DNA of 64,000 nt from the NCBI RefSeq assembly GCF_963675165.1, contig NC_087385.1, forward strand, positions 5,132,412 to 5,196,411, in the 5' to 3' direction. This stretch comes from Halichondria panicea. Lineage: Eukaryota > Porifera > Demospongiae > Suberitida > Halichondriidae. This document shows, in pieces, positions 19,360-29,934 of this stretch. The position numbers were made by a program, and so were the translations under genes. Below the pieces are notes generated by a model that was given only the letters and a program-made list of their open reading frames with translations, was not told the origin of the DNA and made no database searches. The first letter of the stretch is position 1. The number at the start of each line of letters is the position of its first letter.

Positions 19360-21297
19360 AGGGAAGGTACCATGAAAAAATAAAGTATTATTTTTTGCCT
19401 TAAAATGTTCTTTGTGAGATATAAAATAACCTTGATGCAAAAAATTTTTTTTTAAAATTAAAGTTTCTGAGGAACAGGATTGTTAAGAAAGGCTTAAAAT
19501 TTTACTTCCTGTTGAGGTCAAATGTGGGCGCGGTCAAACGTGACGTCAGAGTAGATACTAGTAAACATTGAATTGATGCATACTGGTGGCTGCATGAGTC
19601 TGACTGACAGACACATGTGATTTTAGCTATGATTTTCAAGCCAGTTGAGTTTTTCCTACTCCTTCTCATCTGTTGAGCATGAAAAAAGCTGCAGTGAAGA
19701 TAAAACAAGCGCTGTGGAGCCATTCTGTATGAGCGAGAAAGCCTTCCCATGCTAGTTCGAGTGGTGATGATGATGGTGACAATGAAGGCAGGATAGGAAA
19801 TGTTAATTGACTAATTAGTATATAGACTAGGTCTATATGTATAAGTATACAGTCATGCAATTGAGTGTGTCAGGTGTGAATGCATGCGGTAGTACGTTGT
19901 GTAGAAATGTATTATACCAATAGAGAATCAGTGTGATGGATTTGATCCTTGATATGTGGGTGCTACAGATGGCGTACACTGCCCACAAACACAGATATGG
20001 TGAGGCAGATGAGAATGAAGTATACACCAGTAAGTTTATCAGTGTGAAAGGTATAACTTTCTTAACTAGTCGGTTGTGCTGGGGCTGGCTTGGAAGACAT
20101 ATAATTATACGAGTTGTTCTACCAAGCTGTGCATGCAGTATAGCTGCGATTCGTAACAAATTTCCTTCTTCTTCACATGCAGGATTATTGACTCAACCTG
20201 TATTACGTGTATTACTCTTGAGACAATTTAAAAGTTATGTTTTTGTCAATGTCGCGACAAACGTTTAGGAGAAGAAGATGCTGGGCTCAAAATTAGGTTG
20301 TATGGGATTTGACAACAGGGGGAGAGTCACCATGCATGAGTCCAAGCACTTCACACTAAATATCGATATCCTTGGTAGTTATAATTTATAATTTAGATGG
20401 GGTTTGAGTTACTATCGGTAATCTTTACATTATTAACACGTCAAGTTTTGGTTTCACTTGTCTTTGCATGACAATGAGACCCTTGCTGAAGTTGTTTCCA
20501 ACATGAAAATAGGAAGAGAGGTACTGCATGCATATGTAGTCTGATCAGGAGTCTCAGTTGCATGCCGGGTCTACATGCAGGAGTCACGGTATAGAGAGGT
20601 TGTCTCTTGTAAAGCATCAAGTATCAACTGCAGCGAGGTATTATAATTATACATGATTGAACAAAAACAGAAGCTATTAACCTGTCTCCGTTCTCGCTTT
20701 TCCGTATACAGCGGCCGACCGGGCACTTCTCTATAGGGCTATCTCTCCATTCCATGACTCTGATCTCAGGGCCTCTCTTTTTACAGGACGATATGGCAGT
20801 TTATTTCTGAATAACTGCCTTATAGAAAACAGTTAGAATGGCTCCAGACCTCAGATCTCAGTTTCTTCCTCTTTTGGATCCCAAACTGAGCAGCAAGGGA
20901 GGTCATATCTGTGAGTTTTCACTGTACACAAAAACAGGATTCTGTTGCTTTTCAGTGAGCTCTGGTACATAGGACTTGTTTTTCCCACTCATATTTCAAC
21001 TGAGAGAACTGTATGACTGCTAGATGTAAAGGAGCAACCAGCTGCAACACACTCAACACACACAGAATACATTTTACATGCAGCACAAATGCCTACTCTG
21101 ACGTCCGTTTGACCGCGCCCACATTTGACCACAACAGGAAGCAAAATTTTAAGCCAGAAATTGTGTTTCTACAGTCCTGTTTCTCTGAAAAGTTAATTTT
21201 CAGAAAAATATTTTTTTGTCTCAGGGCTATTTTATACCCCACAAAGAACATTTTAAGGCAAAAAAATAAAACTTTATTTTTTCATGGTACCTTCCCT
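19360..21297. mobile_element. TTAA-flanked DNA transposon with ~200-bp TIRs (Kolobok-like), non-autonomous
   Basis: 1,938 bp between TTAA duplications (19356-19359, 21298-21301). Ends are AGGGAAGGTACCATG and its inverse; the inverted similarity runs about 200 bp inward (to 'gtgggcgcggtcaaacgtgacgtc' at ~19545 and its mirror at ~21100), with many substitutions. TTAA plus an AGGG end fits Kolobok better than piggyBac, which starts CCY. The 1.5-kb inside has a decayed stretch at 19680-19790 (MKKAAVKIKQALWSHS, then ARKPSHASSSGDDDGDN) that may be a transposase relic; otherwise only short frames are seen. Confidence 0.7.
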
Positions 21298-21442
21298 TTA
21301 ACTGACAGGTGAGGTACTTTGATAAGATATTTCCTTGACATTTAATCTCATGTCGATAAATCAATATAATAGTTATTCTATGCGTTGTGTAAACTGCATG
21401 TGAATGGAATCAATTTTGCAAAATGTATATGCTCCATAGGAC

Positions 21443-21706
21443 TCAAATCAAGTTTTTCGCAGTAATTTCTTGTTTTACTCTGAACGTGAGACGATTATTT
21501 TTCAAGTACTGCGTTAGTTTGCATTCTAAATCAGCCAGAGAGATAACTCTAGTATCATGTTTCGCAAAATAGGATAATTCATATGTCATCACTCGAGTAA
21601 TGTGGTCTTGGTCTCTGTGCTGGTTCACTAGCTCTATGGTGATTGTTAGGCTGGAGGGACGGTGGTCTTTGTGCTCTAGGGGTATCACTAAAGGGAACTC
21701 TATACC
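21443..21706 (-). pseudogene. TRAF-like MATH-domain fragment
   Basis: C-terminal ~85 codons of a TRAF-like gene: SSLTITIELVNQHRDQDHI, then VISLADLE and QYLKNNRLTFRVKQEI, close to copy 2. Upstream of 'LVIPLEHKDHR' the sequence changes abruptly to a spectrin fragment in the opposite orientation (21707-21815), so the gene is cut there. Confidence 0.75.
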
Positions 21707-21815
21707 CAGGAATTGGGGCGGAGTATTGCAGCCGTACAAGTGCTAGCCTACAACCAACAGAAATACGAGACCTTCGAACGAGAGATTGCTGCCATTGAAA
21801 ACAATGTGTGTGTGG
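21707..21815 (+). pseudogene. spectrin-repeat fragment fused to TRAF fragment
   Basis: 'tgggg(c)ggagtattgcagccgtacaagtgcta' and NQQKYETFEREIAAIENNV-type coding, near-identical to 29505-29600. The break joins two pieces that lie ~2 kb apart in the 26-30 kb unit. Confidence 0.65.
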
Positions 21816-21917
21816 TTACGTAACCATCTAATTAGTATAAAATAATGCTTGAGACATAAACTGCTGACATAGCAAATCATCTATCAAGCGCACATTATTA
21901 CGCTGTATACATACTTG

Positions 21918-22443
21918 TTGCCCAGTGAGTGGGCAGATCAAAGCAATCCAGTGCTCAGTATATGGCATGTTGCATCACTGCCATGGCTACCATATATTGC
22001 ACTGCATTATGGCATAATGCACTGGATTATATGCACTTGCACTGTGTGTAAATGCAGTAGATTTCTTTAAGAGATGTCCATTTGGGACTTATGCCCCACC
22101 ATTTGGGACTTATGCCCCACCATCCCACCGAATACTCAGTTGGTCCCTTTTATAGACTACTAACTTTACAACTACTAGTGGGAAGAAAACCTAAAAAATT
22201 TACTATGGAATTCAGCAAAACTAATGAATACACTAAATTCCTTCAAAACACTGTCTTTTATTACGATTTATATGACCAGTCAGACGAGTTTAACGTCATT
22301 GGGCAACAAGTTAGTTATTGCAGACGCCCTCGTGCAACATGCCATATATTGCACTGGATGACATAATGCCCTCGGGGCCTGCAGCCCTCGGGCATTATAT
22401 TGCTCCAGTGCAATATATGGCATGTTGCACTCTGGCTGGGCAA
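21918..22443. mobile_element. MITE family C (TTGCCCAG...CTGGGCAA), copy 1
   Basis: Begins TTGCCCAGTGAGTGGGCAG and ends GGCTGGGCAA. Shared with 25617-26005 over 'atcaaagcaatccagtgctcagtatatggcatg', 'tttattacga(t/c)ttatatgacca' and 'gggcaacaagttagttatt'. This copy carries an extra fold-back at 22332-22430 (GTGCAACATGCCATATATTG and its inverse around a gggcctgcagccc-like centre). Confidence 0.65.
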
Positions 22444-22522
22444 TAACTAATACTATTATATGATATAATAATTACAATTACAATACGTGTACAATGCACT
22501 TTGATATGCATTGTACATGTAG

Positions 22523-22637
22523 CTACACAGTCAGTGTTTGTTTTGTGAGGGACGATCTCGAGTACCAGAGAGGATAGTTAGTGAAGAACAGGATGACCAG
22601 TCGCACTCGAGTGATCACCGAGTAACCGGGACCATAT
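22523..22637 (-). pseudogene. duplicated last exon of ankyrin-DHHC gene A
   Basis: 115 bases matching exon 17 of gene A (29935-30049): acceptor CTACAG, YGPGYSVITRVRLVILFFTN, stop. The similarity extends to about 22980 and matches 29935-30350. It has no upstream exons next to it, so it is a stranded copy. Confidence 0.8.
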
Positions 22638-22987
22638 CTGTAGAGGGTGTGTGTGTGTGTGTGGTTAGAATTTGAGACGAAGTGCACGTAACCTTAACCA
22701 TAGATATAAGAGGGAAGGAGATTAGAAACGGAGTACGTGCGTGCGCACAATCACTTCTGTGTAATGACAAAAGTTGATCCGTGTTTCGCCTCCAGACACC
22801 CCGCCAACCCAGCAGGAAATAATAATAATTATTATCATTCACAGCTCCCCACTGGGATTCTTAGTCCTGTGCTGAGCATCCACGCCTACTGTGCATCATA
22901 TAGAAGCGTTGTGTATGTCACCAGGAGCTTGGAAGCTCTCAAATTAAGGCAGTTTTTTGGGTTATTACTTTGTGTAAATGTCACGAA

Positions 22988-24860
<1,873 letters not shown>

Positions 24861-25057
24861 AGTAAGTGCATTCAACTTTCCATACCCAATCACACGTACT
24901 GGTACTCAATTTACCCATGTAATAATTATAATGTGTTTTGACTTCGTAGAAATTAAAGCATTGGTGACTTTCTCCACTGTACCTGTGATATCCTAAGCTT
25001 ATATAGAGTTTGATCATGATTTATTGTAGACACAAAGGCGGTACTGTCCTGGCTCGC

Positions 25058-25425
25058 CATGTTTTCTGCTGCTCTTCTATTTGGGCATGCACTCCTTGGT
25101 AAAGTGTGTGTCCGTCCACATTGCGTTTGGGTTTCTAAACTTTCTGCTCACAACCTTTGGGGCAGTTCATCGACGTAGACACAATCTCCATGCAGTATAA
25201 TTATAGTGAGGTATAAATGAGCATTGAGGTGTTGGGCTTGGAATTGCCTATGTAAGGCACTGAACTTGGGGTAGTATCTTGACAGCTGGGGGGGCAAGGC
25301 TTTTTCTCAAGATTCAATACATCTTTGCTATGCACTAAGTCTTTCCACAGCAAGTCGTAGTGTTGGTTTCCCTAGCTACATATTTGCACCGCTTATACAG
25401 AATTTGTTTGGAAATTGATCTATTA
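25058..25425 (-). pseudogene. TRAF-like fragment (RING half and first zinc finger), decayed
   Basis: Minus-strand remnants in family order: 'ggtttccctagctacatatttgcacc' (RING CKQCKHVAR region) at ~25365, 'gcaagtcgtagtg' (TTCC), 'cagctgggggggcaaggc' (CPNC), then 'aacctttggggcagttcatcgacgtagacacaat' (CVYVDVDCPKGC) near 25155. Closest to copies 3 and 4 of the array. Too broken to code. Confidence 0.7.
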
Positions 25426-25616
25426 TATTAGTTGTGCTTTAGTCCCATGCATAAGCGGGGGGCTTTCAGCCCTTCTCATGTATGTCTCTGTCTATAGTAC
25501 TATTAATTTTGTTGTCTATAGCTATAACATGATATTTTCATTGTATAGACTGGAGAGTATACTTTTCTACTTCCATTCTATGGCTATTTATATCATGAAT
25601 ATCTTGTTGCCCAGTG

Positions 25617-26005
25617 AGTGGGCAGATCAAAGCAATCCAGTGCTCAGTATATGGCATGATGCATCACTACCATAGCAACCATATATTGTACTCGGATTAT
25701 ATGTACTTGCATTGTGTGTAAATGCAGTGTATATCTGGACTCATGCGTCACCATCCCACCCAATAACTCATTTGGTCCCTTTTATAGGCTACTACTTTTA
25801 GCACTAAGAAAACCTAAAAATTTACTCTGGAATACAGCAAAACTAATGAATACACTAAATTCCTTTAAAACACATGTCTTTTATTACGACTTATATGACC
25901 AATCAGACGAGTTGAACGTCATTGGGCAACAAGTTAGTTATTACAGGCGCCCTCGTGCAACATGCCATATATTGCACTGGAACACATAATGCCCTGGCTG
26001 GGCAA
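25617..26005. mobile_element. MITE family C, copy 2
   Basis: TTGCCCAGTGAGTGGGCAG start and GGCTGGGCAATAAC end, about 390 bp; lacks the fold-back of copy 1. Followed by 'taatacataccatg', which also occurs in the small insertion at 23096-23129. Confidence 0.65.
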
Positions 26006-26209
26006 TAACTAATACATACCATGTGCAAGACTGTACATAACTGATATCTGGATTTCCACATTGTGAATTGGTAGTTGACCTTTCCTTGACAAGCAACATG
26101 TCTAACTGCTGTCATGTATCGTACACTGTTGTCATAATGTGTAAACTATATAAAATTATACAAAATGTGTATAATTTTGCTCTACATTTGTACATGCAAG
26201 AGTTAGGAC

Positions 26210-27646
26210 TCAGATCTTTTTCGCCATGATGCATGTCATTTTTGCTTTTTCTACTCTGAACTTGAGACAGTCATCTTTCAAGTACCGAGTTCGTTTGTTT
26301 TCATTCAATTCCAAATCAGCTAGGGGGATAAATTTGATATCTGGCATGTCATATTCCAACCCAGACTCTTTCGCTGATCCGAATGACATAACCCTTCTAA
26401 AGTGGTTTAGATCTACCGGGTCGTGCTGGTTCAGTAGCTGTATGGTGATTTTTAGGCTGGTGAGCTGGACTTCACAGTCTGGGGATAGAGATACCTTTAG
26501 GGACAGATGAGAGTCAGTTCCTTCCTCTGTTCCATTTGGATATAGCGTCAAGTGATACCGAACACACTTTTTAAGAGGATGGTCTACATGTACTTCCAAA
26601 TATGGACTCAGGATGCTCTTCTTTTCATTCTTGTGCTTTTGATAATTGCAAAATACAATTTCGGATGGTGTTGCACCATACCTTGATTGGTCAGTGTTGT
26701 GCGACTGATGTTCTGTTTCTAAAATTGCTGGCTGCAGTTCAGTCTGTTGATCTTTGTCTCCGTGACCGGTCTTGGGCGGCATGTCTGTCTCTTCATTCTG
26801 AGGCTTTTGAATTTCTTCGTTACTATCCACTGACTCTAATTCATCAGAAAGATTTTCGTGCAAAGACAGCTTGTCATCATCTGACCCGTATCTGGAGAAT
26901 TCGAACGAAGACACATTGCTAATGTCATCACCATCATCTGACAAAGTGTTTGCATATCTTGTGCATATTATTCCTTCGCTAGGGCAGTCCACATCTTTGT
27001 CTCCGTGACCGGTCTTGGGCGGCATGTCTGTCTCTTCATTCTGAGGCTTTTGAATTTCTTCGTTACTATCCACTGACTCTGATTCATCAGAAACGTTTTC
27101 GTGCGAAGACAGATTGTCATTATCTGCTGCATATTTTGTTTTCTGGCATTCTTTGGCGCAATGTGTTTCCACATTGCGTTTCTGAACTTTCTTCCCGCAA
27201 CCTTTAGGGCAGTCCACATTGACATAGGCACAATTTCCCGTAGTGTGGTCATCGAGGTCTTTAAGTTCGCCAGTCCATTCGCAGCCTTGAACTTTCTTAT
27301 AGCAGCGTGGAAACATACACTTAAACATGATCGACATGTACTCACATGAGTAGCTGCTATGTTGAGTATCATCTAGATGTCCCTTTGAGCAGCAAACTTT
27401 TAGCGCCAAAATATCGGCTTGATAATCTTTTTGAGGTTCTGAACCTGGAATTTTTTGGTTGCAGCTGGGACAAACCTCTTTCTCTCGAATGATAGTTTCA
27501 ATGCACTCTTTGCAGAATGTTTTTTTGCAGCATTTTGAAGTGTTAGCCTCTCTGGCTAAATGTTTACACTGCTTGCAAAAGTATTCTTTGTTAATTAAAG
27601 AAATGATTTTGCACTCATAGCCAACTGCTTGTTTAGAGGTAGCCAT
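26210..27646 (-). CDS. TRAF-like RING protein with acidic repeats replacing fingers and coil (copy 4)
   Basis: Intronless, 478 codons from MATSKQAVGYECK. RING at ~24-60 (CKQCKHLAREA, CCKKTFCKECIE, CPSC); first TRAF zinc-finger block ~100-165 (CEWTGELKDLDDH, CPKGCGKKVQKRN). The second finger block and coiled coil of copy 2 are replaced by a low-complexity acidic segment that contains a tandem duplication: ESVDSNEEIQKPQNEETD followed by MPPKTGHGDKD occurs twice (coding ~26753-26880 and ~26990-27120, DNA nearly identical). A MATH-like domain closes the protein (YHLTLYPNGTEEG, LKVSLS, LKITIQLLNQH, FIPLADLELN, YLKDDCLKFRV). Without the coil, trimerisation may differ. Shares the 5' block with copies 1 and 2. 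Confidence 0.8.
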   Translation of the reverse strand: MATSKQAVGYECKIISLINKEYFCKQCKHLAREANTSKCCKKTFCKECIETIIREKEVCPSCNQKIPGSEPQKDYQADILALKVCCSKGHLDDTQHSSYSCEYMSIMFKCMFPRCYKKVQGCEWTGELKDLDDHTTGNCAYVNVDCPKGCGKKVQKRNVETHCAKECQKTKYAADNDNLSSHENVSDESESVDSNEEIQKPQNEETDMPPKTGHGDKDVDCPSEGIICTRYANTLSDDGDDISNVSSFEFSRYGSDDDKLSLHENLSDELESVDSNEEIQKPQNEETDMPPKTGHGDKDQQTELQPAILETEHQSHNTDQSRYGATPSEIVFCNYQKHKNEKKSILSPYLEVHVDHPLKKCVRYHLTLYPNGTEEGTDSHLSLKVSLSPDCEVQLTSLKITIQLLNQHDPVDLNHFRRVMSFGSAKESGLEYDMPDIKFIPLADLELNENKRTRYLKDDCLKFRVEKAKMTCIMAKKI

Positions 27647-27737
27647 AATTGTTGTATTTGTGAAGTGTCCCTCGAGTTTATATTGATAATCACACGCACG
27701 TATAAGGTTACACTTGCAATTAGTGGTCAACCTTCCA

Positions 27738-27880
27738 GGATACTTGACTACATGTTATCAATCCCATGAATCATAGGTACACTCCCTCTCCTCGTGGTTA
27801 TAATGCAACACCTTATTGCAACACTGTAGCATTTGTGTTGTGTTATTGCATTTGCTCTTACTTCACCCCCCCCCCCCCAT
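27738..27880. promoter_or_regulatory. shared 5' block upstream of TRAF-like copy 4, with poly-C tract
   Basis: Almost identical to 4436-4562, including 'atcaatcccatgaatcataggtacac' and a run of about 13 C near 27866-27878. Candidate promoter by position. Confidence 0.5.
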
Positions 27881-27889
27881 ATAAGCACA

Positions 27890-28370
27890 CGCAGGCCCAG
27901 CAGCTGGCTGGTCTCCAAACCCTCACAGCTGCCCGCCACTTTAAATTGTATGAATCCATCAAGCTTCACCAGTACCTGCAGGACGTGGAGGATATGCTGT
28001 CCTGGCTCACTGATAAAGAGGGTGTGGCCTCCTCTAATGACTACAGCATGGACTACGAACACCTATGGTAAGCTACGTACTTGCCTTTAACATTATTAGC
28101 ACTAAAACTGGGCCCCTCCTCCGACATGTATACTGTACACATGTACATGTCATATCCTAATCGTTGAGAGATCGATTTACATGTAATACATATGAAAAAT
28201 GTTACCACATTCCACCAACTCTATTCAGGTTCTGCAGAAGAAGTTTGAGGACTTTCAGCATGAGATCAGTGCGAGCAAAGAGCGCTACTCTGCTGTCAAC
28301 ACACTGGCCAGGAAGCTAGGGGCGGAGGGACACTCGGACACTGTTATTCATCAAGCAAGACGCTGTCAGG
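27890..28370 (+). pseudogene. two spectrin-repeat exons, still open (TRAF unit 4)
   Basis: Exon 27890-28067 reads QQLAGLQTLTAARHFKLYES, then HQYLQDVEDMLSWLTDKEGV and DYSMDYEHL, ending at a GTAAGC donor. Exon 28230-28370 reads VLQKKFEDFQHEISASKERY, then VNTLARKLGAEGHSD and VIHQARRCQ, ending at a GTCAGC/GTGAGC-type donor. Together they make one full triple-helical spectrin repeat of the spectrin/dystrophin type. There is no start and no further intact exon in frame, so I read it as a captured gene piece and not a working gene. It lies divergent to TRAF-like copy 4. Confidence 0.65.
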
Positions 28371-28545
28371 TCAGCGGTGCATGGGGCTGTTGCTATCTTT
28401 GTTATTTGGCCTTGATGACATAAGTTTAACTGGAGCTGGAGCCGTTTTGGGTTACACCAAGAAGCTAGTGGCAGAGGGTCGGACACTCGGACACTGCTCT
28501 CCCTGTCTCCCTGTCTCCCTACAGCGATTTTGGACACCGTTGCAG

Positions 28546-28842
28546 TTGACCTTTGGAATGAGGAAAGAAGCTGCAAGTGGCACACAGTGCACCTGTCATA
28601 CTCAGATCTGAGCTAGAACAAGGAAAGCTGTGTGTGGTTGAGGGGGGAGCACACTGATAGTGATCATGCATCAAAGGGAATCACCCACCCAATGTTATAC
28701 CACAAAGTCAAGGAAATGTAACCCAAAACGCACAGCTTCGGCTCCAGTCACCACACACAGCTTTCCTTGTTCTAGCTCAGATCTGAGTATGACAGGTGCA
28801 CTGTGTGCCACTTGCAGCTTCTTTCCTCATTTCAAGGGTCAA
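28546..28842. repeat. inverted pair of dispersed repeat B (fold-back)
   Basis: Left arm 'ttgacctttggaatgaggaaagaagctgcaagtgg...aacaaggaaagctgtgtgtgg' is mirrored by 'cacacacagctttccttgttctagctcagat...ctttcctcatttcaagggtcaa'. Arms of about 95-100 bp with few mismatches, loop of about 110 bp. Confidence 0.8.
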
Positions 28843-28917
28843 CCCAGGTGTCCCCCTACTCCAAACTTAGTCTCATGAATTAGCTGCACCTCTCAGGAAA
28901 GTCGAGTACGCACAATG

Positions 28918-28962
28918 GAACTTGGACACTGTTATTCATCAAGCAAGACGCTGTCAGGTGAG
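28918..28962 (+). pseudogene. spectrin exon tail, relic
   Basis: 'acttggacactgttattcatcaagcaagacgctgtcag' + gtgagcgg, the same exon tail as at 4571 and 28340. Confidence 0.65.
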
Positions 28963-29084
28963 CGGTACATGGGGCTGTTGGTATCCATTGTGTTGTTTTG
29001 CCTGTAAGCAAATTAATGTATTGACTGGGAGCTGAAGCTATATGCGTTTTGGTTGCACTTCCTTGACTTTGTGGTATAAGATAT

Positions 29085-29310
29085 TGATTGGGTGATTCCT
29101 AGCCCCTTTGATGCATGATCACTGTGCTCCCCCCTCAACCACAGCTCTGCTTTCATCTCTAGCTTGTATCTCAGCATGACAGGTGCACTGTCCTCATTCC
29201 AAAGGTCAACTCAAGTGTCCCCCTACTCACAACTGACGATTGTGGGCAGACCACTTCATGTAACCCTAGTCAGGTTGTTGCTGCATGGTTGTGGTGGTGC
29301 TGATATAAAT
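29085..29310. repeat. dispersed repeat B, copy 5
   Basis: Same order of phrases as at 4740-5010, here without a MULE insertion: it shows the empty site 'ggtgctgatataaatt' at ~29300. Confidence 0.7.
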
Positions 29311-29368
29311 TAAGTATGAGCAATAAATGTCTGCTCTTTCATTGTTCATCACCAATATGACATACACT

Positions 29369-29855
29369 GCTCTGCAGGGCTGGCCTGCTCCAGGACCTTA
29401 TTCAGGCTCGCAACAAGAACCTAGCAGCTGCTCACGAGATACGTACACAAGTGCTAAAGAGGTCAAAGGTCGTGTCATCACTGAAGAGAACTATATACCC
29501 AGGAATTGGGGCAGAGTATTGCAGCCGTACAAGTGCTACCCTACAGCAAAAAAAATACGAGACCTTCAAACGAGAGATTGCTGTCATTGAAAACAATGTG
29601 TGTGTGGTTACGTACGTAACCATCTAATTAACATAAACCACTGACACAGCAAATCATCTATCAAGCGCACGTACATTATTACATTGTGTACATACATAAA
29701 CAAAAACTCCCCCTCTCCTACACACCTCAGGTGCGAGAGTTAAGCACTGCGCCTGGCAACGGATGCAGCTGTCATCACTAACAGCATGGAGGGGGTTCAG
29801 AGTGCATGGAACTCCCTACAGACAACCGATTAAAGAAGCAGCCATTAATTAGATT
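29369..29855 (+). pseudogene. spectrin-repeat exons, broken
   Basis: First piece 29369-29600 is open and reads AGLLQDLIQARNKNLAAAHE, then LQQKKYETFKREIAVIENNV, with an acceptor CTGCAG before it. A second piece after 'cacctcag' at 29730 reads VRELSTA, then in a +1 frame LATDAAVITNSMEGVQSAWN. The frame break makes it a pseudogene. 'LLQDLIQARNKNLAAAHEI' is the typical start of a spectrin repeat. Confidence 0.65.
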
Positions 29856-29934
29856 GCAATTATGTCAAACAATCAGCGTTAGTATAATTAATCTTGAATC
29901 GACCAAAGCAAAAAAATGAGGAAGCTACTGTCAG

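Noticed and set aside
22082-22366. Open frames FYRLL...FYYDLYDQSDE...ATCHILHW at 22.1 and 25.7 kb
   Set aside because: Both lie inside MITE family C and are shared only because the element is repeated; no domain is visible.
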